Positions 1 through 6,703 of a stretch of 8,602 nt of DNA are shown here, piece by piece. A program made the translations under genes and the position numbers. The notes under the pieces were generated by a model. It was given only the letters and a program-made list of their open reading frames with translations, had not been told where the DNA came from and did no database searches. The number at the start of each line of letters is the position of its first letter. Within the stretch, counting starts at the first letter, position 1. The DNA is from Spirochaetaceae bacterium (GTDB lineage Bacteria; Spirochaetota; Spirochaetia; UBA9216), in assembly GCA_028527945.1 (NCBI GenBank), contig JAQQAK010000158.1:1-8602 (forward strand), written 5' to 3'.

Positions 1-77
1 TATTTTTTAAATCCAGTAATAGACGAAAGATACAATACGACAGCCGCAGCAAAAACTATATAAATAATTTTTTTCAT
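1..77 (-). CDS. N-terminal fragment of a membrane or secreted protein (cut by window edge)
   Basis: Only the first 25 codons are inside the window, starting at the ATG at 77-75 and running off the left edge. The visible peptide begins with Met-Lys-Lys and continues with about 17 mostly hydrophobic residues (Ile-Ile-Tyr-Ile-Val-Phe-Ala-Ala-Ala-Val-Val-Leu-Tyr), then Ser-Ser-Ile-Thr-Gly. This is the layout of a signal peptide or a single N-terminal membrane anchor. No cysteine or lipobox appears in the visible part. The start is well supported: a perfect AAAGGAGG ribosome binding site lies 5 bases upstream of the ATG. The gene is downstream of lplA on the same strand, with a gap of about 110 bases, so it may be co-transcribed or have its own promoter. 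The function cannot be told from this fragment. Confidence 0.7.
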   Translation of the reverse strand, partial: MKKIIYIVFAAAVVLYLSSITGFKK

Positions 78-82
78 GTAAT

Positions 83-90
83 CCTCCTTT
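83..90 (-). promoter_or_regulatory. Strong Shine-Dalgarno site of the left-edge gene
   Basis: On the minus strand AAAGGAGG is followed by 5 bases (ATTAC) and the ATG at 77. It is the best ribosome binding site in the window and fixes the start of a reading frame that is otherwise almost entirely outside the window. Confidence 0.8.
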
Positions 91-143
91 AAATTTGAAA
101 ATAAATTTTTAAACGAATTACTAATAAACTTAAACGACTGAAT

Positions 144-172
144 ATTTTAGCAACAAATCTTTAACAGGTCTA
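144..172 (-). promoter_or_regulatory. Weak promoter candidate between lplA and the left-edge gene
   Basis: On the minus strand TAGACC (4 of 6 to TTGACA) at 172-167 is followed by a 17-base spacer and TAAAAT (5 of 6 to TATAAT) at 149-144. This would give a leader of about 60 bases before the ribosome binding site. The region is very AT-rich, so chance matches are expected. The rest of the 91-189 gap shows only a 5-bp inverted repeat (150-154 with 175-179) and no convincing terminator after lplA. Confidence 0.25.
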
Positions 173-189
173 TAGTTGCAATACTTTTA

Positions 190-1188
190 TTACATTTCAG
201 ACTTGAAAAGCGCTTTAATATCATCGATACAAGGGATCCACTCGTACTGCTCTAAAGCTATGCGGGTTAAAATATCCTCTATTGAGTCAAATGAGTATTT
301 ACAATCTTGAAGTTGCTGCTCAATTTGCGAAATCATTTCAGGATACAGGGAGTCTGTAAATATTTTCACATCACTTATTCGGGCACGTTCAACTTCAATA
401 TTTATTTCAATCCCCCCCCAACTGAATCTTGAATCAAAACAATGAGAAAAATCAGGGCTTTTTTCATAAAGCCATTTATCAGAGCTCAATAGTTTATAAC
501 TTGAATTAAACAGTAAATTATTTTCAAGCATATCTACATCATAATAATCTTCTGAACCAGCTCCGAGTTTATCAAAAAACGAATTACGAATTGCCTCTGA
601 AAGTTTTTCAGCAGTTATATCTGGATTAAACTCTATAAGATTTGCGACTCTTGATCGTACAGACTTTATTCCCTTTGATTCAAGCTTTCTTTTATCAGGA
701 TTGAGATAATCAGCAAGTCTGCTCATATCAGTATTAACAAGAAGAGTCCCATGATGAAACGACCTGTCAGTTTTATGCTTAAAAGCACTGCCAGAAACTT
801 TTTTACCATCTACAAGAATATCATTTCGGCCGGAAACCTCGGCCTCTATTCCAAAAGAAGCGAGAGAATCAGTTATGATTCTATAAAATAATTCTTTATC
901 ATAAAGCCCCTTTCCGCACATAAAGGTAAAATTAAGGTTGTTTACATCATGATAAACAGCCCCTCCTCCACTTTGCCTACGTGCAAGCTTAACTTCGTCT
1001 TCTTTCATCTTGTCGAGCCGACATTCAATCCAGGGATTCTGATACCGGCCAATTACAACAGTATCAGAATTACGCCATAAATAAAGAACGTAACCCTCTG
1101 GATCCATGTCGCTAAAAATCCAGTTTTCAACAGTTAGATTAAACCATGGATTTGTAGAATTAGAATAAATAATAGTAGTTTTAGCCAT
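190..1188 (-). CDS. lplA: Lipoate-protein ligase A
   Basis: This 332-residue cytoplasmic enzyme activates free lipoate with ATP and attaches it to a lysine of lipoyl domains (glycine-cleavage H protein or 2-oxoacid dehydrogenase E2), allowing lipoate scavenging. The catalytic domain carries the family signature RRQSGGGAVYHD at residues 70-81, the GKKVSGSAFK segment at 128-137 with the conserved Lys137, HHGTLL at 145-150 and SVRSRVANL at 176-184. Residues from about 230 to the end match the accessory C-terminal domain of bacterial LplA, so the protein is full-length (E. coli LplA is 338 residues). The ATG start has no Shine-Dalgarno sequence but has a -10-like box 7 bases upstream, which suggests a leaderless message. 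A G8 tract lies in codons 257-259. It is separated from the upstream cls gene by a hairpin, so it is probably its own unit. Confidence 0.93.
   Translation of the reverse strand: MAKTTIIYSNSTNPWFNLTVENWIFSDMDPEGYVLYLWRNSDTVVIGRYQNPWIECRLDKMKEDEVKLARRQSGGGAVYHDVNNLNFTFMCGKGLYDKELFYRIITDSLASFGIEAEVSGRNDILVDGKKVSGSAFKHKTDRSFHHGTLLVNTDMSRLADYLNPDKRKLESKGIKSVRSRVANLIEFNPDITAEKLSEAIRNSFFDKLGAGSEDYYDVDMLENNLLFNSSYKLLSSDKWLYEKSPDFSHCFDSRFSWGGIEINIEVERARISDVKIFTDSLYPEMISQIEQQLQDCKYSFDSIEDILTRIALEQYEWIPCIDDIKALFKSEM
412..419 (-). repeat. G8 homopolymer inside lplA (possible slippage site)
   Basis: Eight consecutive G on the coding strand (C8 as printed) make the codons TGG GGG GGG for Trp257-Gly258-Gly259 in the accessory domain of the ligase. 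The surrounding DNA is AT-rich and glycine could be coded otherwise. Loss of one G gives GGA TTG AAA TAA and gain of one G gives GAT TGA, so either slip truncates the protein at about residue 260 and leaves the catalytic domain without its C-terminal domain. The tract is seen directly. Phase variation is inference. Confidence 0.6.
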
Positions 1189-1195
1189 GATAGAG

Positions 1196-1223
1196 ATTTT
1201 AGCATTAATTATTGATTTGTCAT
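1196..1223 (-). promoter_or_regulatory. Promoter of lplA, predicted leaderless
   Basis: On the minus strand ATGACA (5 of 6 to TTGACA) at 1223-1218 is followed by a 16-base spacer and TAAAAT (5 of 6 to TATAAT) at 1201-1196. Only 7 bases (CTCTATC) separate the -10 box from the lplA ATG, so transcription would begin at or next to the start codon. No purine-rich ribosome binding site is present, which fits. Confidence 0.5.
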
Positions 1224-1262
1224 CATTATAAATAACTTATTTTATAGAGCTTTCCGCAAACC

Positions 1263-1289
1263 TGTAAAAGCATAGAAATTGCTTTTACA
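1263..1289 (-). terminator. Hairpin after cls (terminator candidate)
   Basis: A perfect 10-bp inverted repeat (TGTAAAAGCA and TGCTTTTACA) with a 7-base loop lies 25 bases beyond the cls stop codon. In the minus-strand direction the stem ends in CTTTTACA but is not followed by a run of T, so it is not a canonical intrinsic terminator. Position between cls and the lplA promoter makes a role in ending the glpK-cls transcript or stabilising its 3' end the best guess. Confidence 0.45.
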
Positions 1290-1313
1290 TTGAAAAGAAA
1301 AATTAATTAACGT

Positions 1314-2783
1314 TTATAACAATGGAGCAATAATTCTGAATATAGAATTTCTAAGTTTTTTAAGAAACTTCATATTTTTACATTCTTCAAGGGTTACTCG
1401 TTTACTAAAACCAAGGCTTGCTTCAAAATGATCACGCATAAAATCAGCATATACCGAATCATACATAACTGTATTTATCTCATAGTGAAGTTGAAAGCTT
1501 CTCATATCCATATTACATGTACCAATTGTTACAATTTTTCCATCCGCGACAATGTATTTAGCATGAAAAAAACCGGCCTGATACTGATAAAATTCAACTC
1601 CTGCGTCAATCAATCTTTCATAATATGTATGAGCAACCCAGAAGGGAACCCATTTATCCGGCGGAGCTCCGGCCATAATTATTTTAACCTTAATTCCTGC
1701 AAGGGCGGCAGAAACAAGCGCTTCTTCAATAGATTCATCAACAACAAAATACGGGCTTGCAATCAAAACTTCTTCATTAGCGTTTGCTATCATATTAAAA
1801 TAAAGATTCTTAAGACTATACCAATCAGAATCTGGTCCGCTTGTCACAATCTGCATTAACAAGTCACCAACATCTTCCGGATTTGTATTTATATAATCCT
1901 GTTCATTCTCAAGCCTTCCACCGCTGTTTTCCCAATCTGCCAAAAAAACCGCCTGCATTAAACCTACAACTTCACCTTCAAGTCTCATATGAACATCACG
2001 CCAGGAATCAAAACGCTCTCCGCCGTCTATGTACTCTTTTCCGATATTCATTCCGCCTGTGTAAGCAACATTTCCATCTATAACAACAATTTTTCTATGG
2101 TTACAATAATTGAGAAGCCAGCCGCTAAAGAGATTCAGTGGATCAAGAAAATAACGAACTTGTATTCCGGCTTTTTTAAGACTTCGTTTATATTTTCTGC
2201 TCATGGCACGAAAACAACCAACACCATCAAAGATTATTCTGATTTCTACCCCTTCAGCAGCCTTTCTCAAAAGAGTTTCCGCGACCTTTTCTCCTAACTC
2301 ATCTGAACGCCAGATAAAGTATTCCATATGAATAGAGTTCTCAGCCTTTTCTATATCTGCCAAAAGAGTGTCAAAAAGCTCTCCGCCTTCTGTAAAAATT
2401 GACATATTATTATTTAATGTCATTATTGCGCCGCTGCTTTTTAAAAGCATACGAACACTTTTTACTGCATCATTCTCATACTCTGATGGAATATCATGCA
2501 TAAAGGCTTGTTGACGTTGTATTAAATCACCTAGGTTTTCTTTAAAGATTCGTTCAGGAATATGTTTTACAATTTTATGCTTTTTCCAGTTTACACCATT
2601 CAGAAAATAAAACGGGATCCCTAAAATGGGTAAGAAGTAGATAATAAGAAGCATTGATAAAGACCAGCTAGGACTTCTGTTATCAAGAAGGATTCTTATT
2701 GTAATGGCTATTACCATAATATAAAGAACGATATTCAGATAATAGCCGAATGAAAATCTTGCAAAAAAAGGTAAAATTGACAC
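1314..2783 (-). CDS. cls: Cardiolipin synthase (phospholipase D superfamily)
   Basis: This 489-residue membrane enzyme makes cardiolipin by phosphatidyl transfer, typically between two phosphatidylglycerol molecules. Two N-terminal membrane segments (about residues 15-32 and 42-62) are followed by two PLD domains. The first HKD motif is H229-x-K231-x4-D236 and the second is H407-x-K409-x4-D414, each followed by the usual Gly/Asn-containing segment (TGGMN and GTCNMD), so both half-sites look intact. Length and layout match bacterial ClsA-type enzymes (about 480-510 residues). The start is GTG, 5 bases after the glpK stop, with GGGTGGAA inside the last glpK codons as a distant ribosome binding site. 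Translation is probably coupled to glpK. The pairing fits supply of glycerol-3-phosphate for phosphatidylglycerol and then cardiolipin. Confidence 0.93.
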   Translation of the reverse strand: MSILPFFARFSFGYYLNIVLYIMVIAITIRILLDNRSPSWSLSMLLIIYFLPILGIPFYFLNGVNWKKHKIVKHIPERIFKENLGDLIQRQQAFMHDIPSEYENDAVKSVRMLLKSSGAIMTLNNNMSIFTEGGELFDTLLADIEKAENSIHMEYFIWRSDELGEKVAETLLRKAAEGVEIRIIFDGVGCFRAMSRKYKRSLKKAGIQVRYFLDPLNLFSGWLLNYCNHRKIVVIDGNVAYTGGMNIGKEYIDGGERFDSWRDVHMRLEGEVVGLMQAVFLADWENSGGRLENEQDYINTNPEDVGDLLMQIVTSGPDSDWYSLKNLYFNMIANANEEVLIASPYFVVDESIEEALVSAALAGIKVKIIMAGAPPDKWVPFWVAHTYYERLIDAGVEFYQYQAGFFHAKYIVADGKIVTIGTCNMDMRSFQLHYEINTVMYDSVYADFMRDHFEASLGFSKRVTLEECKNMKFLKKLRNSIFRIIAPLL

Positions 2784-2788
2784 CTATT

Positions 2789-4303
2789 TTATTCCACCCA
2801 ATTATAAGTTCTTTCTACAGCCTTGTTCCATTGTTTTGTTTTAGCATCTCTATCAGACTGCTCCATCACAGGAACCCACCGTAAATCCTCATTCCAATGT
2901 TCTTTCAGTTGGTCAAGACTATCCCAAAAACCGGAAGAAAGCCCTGCCGCGTACGCAGCGCCTAAGGCTGTCGTTTCTGTTACAACCGGACGAACAACTG
3001 GAACATCAAGCAAATCTGCCTGAAACTGCATTAAAAGATTATTTGCTGTCATTCCGCCATCAACCTTTAACGCGGAGATTTCAATATCAGCATCTTTCTG
3101 CATAACATCGAAAATTTCTTTCGTCTGAAAAGCTGTTGATTCAAGTACTGCTCTTGCAATATGAGATGAATTGGCAAATCCTGTCAAGCCTGTTATAACT
3201 CCTCTTGCATCAGGCCGCCATCTTGGGGCAAAAAGACCAGCAAAAGCCGGAACAAAATATACACCTCCAGAGTCTTTTACCTCCAGTGCAAGTTTTTCAA
3301 TATCAGAAGAAGTCTTTATTAAACCAAGATTATCTCTAACCCACTGAACAAGAGAGCCTGCAACAGCAATTGAACCTTCAAGAGCATAACAAGGCTTCTG
3401 TTCACCAATTTTATAAAGGACTGTTGTCAGAAGTCCATGCCTTGATTTTACAGGTGTTTCTCCTGTATTCGCAAGCATAAAACAACCTGTTCCATAGGTA
3501 TTCTTACTTGTCCCCGGCTCAAAACATGCCTGACCAAACATTGCAGACTGCTGATCTCCCAAAATTCCACAAACAGGTATTTCAGTACCAAACGCGCCAT
3601 CTGCCCTTGTATATCCATATGGTTTTGAAGGAACCGATGGAACAATCTCAGGAAGGACTTCTTCAGGTATTTCAAATATTTTAAGAAGCTCCTCATCCCA
3701 TTTTAAAGTATTTATGTCCATAAGAAGTGTACGGCTAGCATTAGTAACGTCAGTAACAAAAGAGCCTCCGTCACGCCCCCCTGTAAGTTTCCAGACAAGC
3801 CAGGAATCTATTGTCCCAAACATGGCCCGCCCTTCTGTTACAGCCTTCTTAACTTCCGGAGAATTCTTTAACAGCCAACGCATCTTGGAGCCGGCAAAAT
3901 AGGTTGCAAGAGTAAGGCCCGTTTTATCACGAAGTCTATCTACTCCACCATCTTTAGAAAGCTCTGCTATAAAATCAGCAGTTCGTGTATCCTGCCATAC
4001 AATTGCGTTATGTAAAGGCTTGCCTGTAGTCTTATCCCAAACAAGTGCTGTTTCTCGCTGATTTGTTATTCCAATAGCAGCAATCTCAGACGGCCTTACA
4101 TTATCTTCAGCCAGAACTGTCATAACAGCTTTTCTTGTGTTTTCCCATATTTCAAAAGGATCATGTTCTACCCAGCCTGGTTTTGGAAATATTTGTCGAT
4201 GTTCAATCTGTCTTGAAAAGACGGCCTCACCATCAAAATTGAACAAAATAAATCTGGTACTTGTTGTGCCCTGATCAATTGCTCCAATAAATTTATGCTT
4301 CAT
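2789..4303 (-). CDS. glpK: Glycerol kinase
   Basis: This 504-residue cytoplasmic FGGY-family kinase phosphorylates glycerol to sn-glycerol-3-phosphate with ATP. Visible landmarks are the phosphate-binding AIDQGTTSTR at 8-17, NQRET at 81-85 with Arg83/Glu84 for glycerol binding, Tyr135, GDQQ with catalytic Asp250, the FGGY-type segment around 345-361, and DGGMTANN at 415-422. Length matches E. coli GlpK (502). The chosen ATG (4303) sits 6 bases after AGGGGG. A longer reading from TTG at 4321 or ATG at 4309 would place the start over or directly beside that site. At residues 225-245 there is no histidine where Gram-positive enzymes are phosphorylated by HPr, and Glu241 stands where E. coli Arg236 binds fructose-1,6-bisphosphate. 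Control may therefore be mainly transcriptional. No glpF or glpD is in the window. Confidence 0.96.
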   Translation of the reverse strand: MKHKFIGAIDQGTTSTRFILFNFDGEAVFSRQIEHRQIFPKPGWVEHDPFEIWENTRKAVMTVLAEDNVRPSEIAAIGITNQRETALVWDKTTGKPLHNAIVWQDTRTADFIAELSKDGGVDRLRDKTGLTLATYFAGSKMRWLLKNSPEVKKAVTEGRAMFGTIDSWLVWKLTGGRDGGSFVTDVTNASRTLLMDINTLKWDEELLKIFEIPEEVLPEIVPSVPSKPYGYTRADGAFGTEIPVCGILGDQQSAMFGQACFEPGTSKNTYGTGCFMLANTGETPVKSRHGLLTTVLYKIGEQKPCYALEGSIAVAGSLVQWVRDNLGLIKTSSDIEKLALEVKDSGGVYFVPAFAGLFAPRWRPDARGVITGLTGFANSSHIARAVLESTAFQTKEIFDVMQKDADIEISALKVDGGMTANNLLMQFQADLLDVPVVRPVVTETTALGAAYAAGLSSGFWDSLDQLKEHWNEDLRWVPVMEQSDRDAKTKQWNKAVERTYNWVE

Positions 4304-4309
4304 AATCAT

Positions 4310-4315
4310 CCCCCT
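4310..4315 (-). promoter_or_regulatory. Shine-Dalgarno site deciding the glpK start
   Basis: AGGGGG on the minus strand is followed by ATGATT and then the ATG at 4303. The 6-base spacing favours that ATG over the ATG at 4309, which abuts the site, and over the upstream TTG at 4321. Confidence 0.75.
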
Positions 4316-4316
4316 A

Positions 4317-4328
4317 TGCAAGCTTGCA
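4317..4328. promoter_or_regulatory. Palindromic operator candidate at the glpK start site
   Basis: TGCAAGCTTGCA is a perfect 12-bp palindrome lying between the glpK -10 box (ends at 4336) and the ribosome binding site. The predicted transcription start falls at about 4329, so a bound protein would block initiation or early elongation. It could be the site of a glycerol- or sugar-responsive repressor. No regulator gene is in the window. Confidence 0.4.
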
Positions 4329-4335
4329 AGGTATT

Positions 4336-4364
4336 ATTCTAAGCCCAAAAATAGGATTCTTCAA
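4336..4364 (-). promoter_or_regulatory. Promoter of glpK-cls
   Basis: On the minus strand TTGAAG at 4364-4359 (4 of 6 to TTGACA) is followed by exactly 17 bases and TAGAAT at 4341-4336 (5 of 6 to TATAAT). The leader to the glpK ATG would be about 25 bases and would contain the palindrome and the AGGGGG site. Confidence 0.6.
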
Positions 4365-4599
4365 CAATATTCAACCTTGCTATTTTATTTGAAAGCATAG
4401 AATCAACAACCTCACTGAAAGGAATGGGTTTGGACGGTCGCCGCTTTCTACACATCTGTATAAAAACTTTTTGTTCTCTATAAGATTACACAGTAAACTA
4501 CGGGGTACTAAACCCTCCAGGCAAATAATTGCCAAAATTTTTATCTCTATAATTTTATACCAACGCAGTTAAAAATCATCTTTTAGTTGCAGAAGCAAA
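4365..4599. other. Unexplained intergenic island upstream of glpK
   Basis: The stretch between the divergent glpK and rlmD promoters has no recognised gene. It is locally richer in G and C than its flanks around 4420-4520. On the plus strand GGA-AT-GGGTTTGG (4421-4433) can pair with CTAAACCC-TCC (4508-4518), 11 base pairs including one G-U and a 2-base bulge. A GGCAA/TTGCC hairpin (4520-4533) follows, then AAAATTTTT. On the minus strand the frame ending at 4380 is open for 62 codons without an ATG. A second frame holds a 38-codon ATG ORF (4455-4339). The two overlap in a way that could reflect a frameshifted, decayed coding region. Structured RNA and gene remnant are both possible. I recognise neither. 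Confidence 0.3.
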
Positions 4600-4628
4600 T
4601 TGATAAATACTGATTAAAAAGTTATAGT
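4600..4628 (+). promoter_or_regulatory. Promoter of rlmD, predicted leaderless
   Basis: TTGATA (4600-4605, 5 of 6 to consensus) is followed by exactly 17 bases and TATAGT (4623-4628, 5 of 6). Six bases (CTGGCC) then lead to the ATG at 4635, so the expected transcription start coincides with the A of the start codon. There is no ribosome binding site. Confidence 0.65.
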
Positions 4629-4634
4629 CTGGCC

Positions 4635-5768
4635 ATGGGTAAACTTACAATCAGAGTAGATTCTCTGGCTTACGGTGGAAAAGCCGTAGGCAGACATGAA
4701 GGAATTGTTTATTTTATTAAAGACGGGGTTCCGGGGGATCTTGTTGAGATTCAAGTAACAAAAAGTGAAAAACGCTATAAAGAAGCTGAAATAATACAAA
4801 TTATAGAAGAATCCCCGGAACGTTGTGTTCAACCATGCAAATACGCCCATGAATGCGGAGGATGTCAGTGGCAGCATGTAAAATATGACTACCAGCTTAC
4901 AAGTAAGGTAACAGAACTTGCCTCTGCATTAAACAAGGCTGGACTTTCAATTTCTGACAAGACAATAAAAGAGCCTACTCCATCACCCAAAGTTTTTGAG
5001 TATAGAAGAACTGCAAGATTTAAAATTGAAAAAGAGTCTGTTTCTGGAAAGATAAAAAAAGGATTTTACAGCGAAAAAAGCAATAATATTGTAGAAATAG
5101 ATAATTGTATGCTTCTTAACCCAAAAATAAATGAGGCATTTAAAACAGTCGATGTAAGCACTGACGGAATTAAAGGATTTGATCTTTTTCTTGATGATGA
5201 AGGCAGTGTAAAACCTTTTTACCGTTTTTCAGAACGAGATCAGGGTGCAGACTTTTTTCAGGTTAATACTGAAGTAAACAATCTGATGAAGTCATACATA
5301 AAAGATAAATGTGAAAATCTCCCAAAAGGCTTCAAAATAGCAGATCTTTACTGCGGAGATGGAAATCTGAGTCTTGATTTTGCAAAAGCTGCTTCATCAA
5401 TAATCGGATGGGATTACTCAAAAACAGCAATAGACCGTGGAAACGCGAAAGCAGAAAAACTAAACCAATTATGCAAAATTAATTTCAGAACAACGGATAT
5501 TAACCGTAACTGGAAACGCATTGCTCCAATAGCAGCAAAAGCAGATTTACTTCTTTTAGATCCGCCGCGAAAAGGCTTAAAAAAACAGGCTGAAAAAATA
5601 GCAAAACTTGGAGCACCCTATATAATTTATGTTTCGTGTGCCCCGCCTGCATTAGCTCGGGATCTAAAGACTTTCACCGCGGCAGGGTACTCTATCGAAG
5701 AATTAAAACCTTTTGATATGTTTCCACAGACTTATCATCTTGAAACAGTAACAATATTGAAGAAGTAA
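4635..5768 (+). CDS. rlmD: 23S rRNA (uracil-5)-methyltransferase, RlmD/RumA family
   Basis: This 377-residue enzyme uses S-adenosylmethionine to make 5-methyluridine, most likely in 23S rRNA (the U1939 or U747 sites in E. coli numbering). An N-terminal TRAM domain (about 1-58) is followed by Fe-S cluster cysteines Cys68-x5-Cys74-x2-Cys77, with Cys158 as the probable fourth ligand. The SAM-binding motif is ADLYCGDGN at 236-244, DPPRKG is at 309-314, the catalytic nucleophile is Cys335 in VSCAPPALARDL, and HxE at 368-370 supplies the expected base Glu370. TRAM and Fe-S elements argue against TrmA, which acts on tRNA. It is shorter than E. coli RlmD (433), and RlmC, RlmD or dual RlmCD specificity cannot be told from sequence. 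It stands alone, divergent from glpK and convergent with the HD gene. Confidence 0.9.
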   Translation: MGKLTIRVDSLAYGGKAVGRHEGIVYFIKDGVPGDLVEIQVTKSEKRYKEAEIIQIIEESPERCVQPCKYAHECGGCQWQHVKYDYQLTSKVTELASALNKAGLSISDKTIKEPTPSPKVFEYRRTARFKIEKESVSGKIKKGFYSEKSNNIVEIDNCMLLNPKINEAFKTVDVSTDGIKGFDLFLDDEGSVKPFYRFSERDQGADFFQVNTEVNNLMKSYIKDKCENLPKGFKIADLYCGDGNLSLDFAKAASSIIGWDYSKTAIDRGNAKAEKLNQLCKINFRTTDINRNWKRIAPIAAKADLLLLDPPRKGLKKQAEKIAKLGAPYIIYVSCAPPALARDLKTFTAAGYSIEELKPFDMFPQTYHLETVTILKK

Positions 5769-5790
5769 CTTTTTTTTAAATCTGCTTCAA
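5757..5790. terminator. Weak bidirectional terminator candidate
   Basis: The short convergent gap between rlmD and the HD gene contains TTGAAG (5757-5762) and its complement CTTCAA (5785-5790), enclosing a T8 run at 5770-5777 directly after the rlmD stop. The stem is only 6 bp with a wide loop, so this is at best a poor intrinsic terminator. Nothing better is visible. Confidence 0.22.
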
Positions 5791-5801
5791 AAGAAAATGA
5801 A

Positions 5802-6317
5802 TTAAGAAAATGTTTTTATGATATCAACTCCAGAGATATTCTTTACTCTGTTTAAAATTTTTTCAGCAGAATCAAATCGCCTGTTTATTGCTTTTCTAAT
5901 TTCTGAAGTCTTCCCTTTTTTAGTCAAAGACTCCATCCGCCGGTCTTCAAGACTCCTCAATTCAGTACCTGTAAGAAGTTTATCTGAAAGATAAACTATA
6001 TCAATTTCAGTTAAAGGCTCTGCTTCATCAGCCTGATAGTCCATGTGAAGCTCAACAATTTCTGCTGCAAGATTAAGACCTTGCTCTCTTAAAATGTCAG
6101 CTCCAGCCTTCGCGTGATTAGGAGAAGTCTTTGCTATATCATGAAGAAGCGCAGCTGTCTCAATTAGAGGAATAGAAAGATTCTCTCCTGAGTCATTAAC
6201 CGTCTGCCCTATATAAGCGGCCAGCTCTGCTGTTTTTATACAATGAGCGACTACAGCCGGAGGGGTATTATTTTTTTGAAGAAGTTTTAAACATTCATCC
6301 TTAGATAACGTCTGCAT
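5802..6317 (-). CDS. HD-domain metal-dependent phosphohydrolase
   Basis: This 171-residue soluble protein is essentially one HD domain. The metal-binding set is visible: His25, the paired His59-Asp60 in LLHDIAK, His68, His91 and Asp112 in the SDKL motif. The spacing resembles small HDIG-type proteins, which hydrolyse phosphate esters of nucleotides or similar compounds. The substrate cannot be told. It lacks the extra signatures of SpoT/RelA, tRNA CCA-adding or HD-GYP enzymes. It is the last gene of the M23 operon, 2 bases after the stop of the C_GCAxxG_C_C gene, with no clear ribosome binding site, so translation is probably coupled. From memory, related HD domains occur near or fused to MobA-like NTP transferases in gene clusters that also carry C_GCAxxG_C_C proteins. 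No such transferase is present here. Confidence 0.82.
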   Translation of the reverse strand: MQTLSKDECLKLLQKNNTPPAVVAHCIKTAELAAYIGQTVNDSGENLSIPLIETAALLHDIAKTSPNHAKAGADILREQGLNLAAEIVELHMDYQADEAEPLTEIDIVYLSDKLLTGTELRSLEDRRMESLTKKGKTSEIRKAINRRFDSAEKILNRVKNISGVDIIKTFS

Positions 6318-6319
6318 TT

Positions 6320-6703
6320 TTACAATTCTAATAATTCTACAGCTTTTTTATAAGTTTCCCTTTTTATAACAGGGCAAACTTCAGCCTTTTTTTCAGGATT
6401 TTTCATATCCGTAAGCTTGTTACAATCATACGCACCAAAAGTATCCAGAAACCAGTTATTTAACCTTACCATTAGATCGTCTCTGTTCTCAGCTTCAGAA
6501 AGTAGACTGATAAGGCAGTCTGCTCCTGAAAGAGCCCCACAAACAAGACCGCTCCGTAAACCTCCGCATAATCCTCCAGCAGCTTTAATAAGAGAGGGGT
6601 TATCTTCACCTTTAAGCTGTAGGGCTTTAATAATCATAATTTGACTACAGCAGAAACCTTGTTCTGTTAGTTCAGCAATTTCCAAGTCAAGCTCAGTTGT
6701 CAT
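6320..6703 (-). CDS. C_GCAxxG_C_C family cysteine-rich putative redox protein
   Basis: This 127-residue cytoplasmic protein has seven cysteines (18, 19, 46, 55, 63, 94, 110). The pattern fits the C_GCAxxG_C_C family: an early GFCCSQ segment where the family usually has a G-x-x-C-S/A-Q motif, a glycine-rich AAGGLCGG (41-48), the core CGALSG at 55-60, and two spaced C-terminal cysteines. The family is thought to be redox-active or metal-binding, but no biochemical role is firmly known to me. The start ATG overlaps the M23 stop codon (ATGA) and is preceded by AAGGTGG 4 bases upstream, so it is well supported. It lies in an operon between the M23 peptidase and the HD protein. It resembles the DVU_1555-like subgroup, which I cannot verify here. 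Confidence 0.8.
   Translation of the reverse strand: MTTELDLEIAELTEQGFCCSQIMIIKALQLKGEDNPSLIKAAGGLCGGLRSGLVCGALSGADCLISLLSEAENRDDLMVRLNNWFLDTFGAYDCNKLTDMKNPEKKAEVCPVIKRETYKKAVELLEL

Noticed and set aside
150..179. GCAAC/GTTGC inverted repeat as an lplA terminator
   Set aside because: The stem is 5 bp with a 20-base loop and there is no T run in the transcription direction.
1428..1859. A 143-codon open frame on the plus strand inside cls
   Set aside because: It is antisense to a clearly conserved cardiolipin synthase, and its translation is rich in Asn, Ile, Cys and His with no domain pattern. The other overlapping frames at 1841-2297 are rejected for the same reason.
4303..4321. Longer glpK starting at TTG 4321
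   Set aside because: The added codons would include the AGGGGG ribosome binding site itself, and the extra residues are not part of glycerol kinases. ATG 4303 gives the family length.
4529..4553. TTGCCA plus TATAAT as an upstream rlmD promoter
   Set aside because: The TATAAT at 4548-4553 is perfect, but the spacing to TTGCCA is only 13 bases. The TTGATA-17-TATAGT pair closer to the gene is better.
4614..4877. Minus-strand 87-codon frame across the rlmD start
   Set aside because: It is antisense to the TRAM and Fe-S region of rlmD, which is strongly supported. Its Phe-rich translation reflects the complement of Lys/Glu codons.
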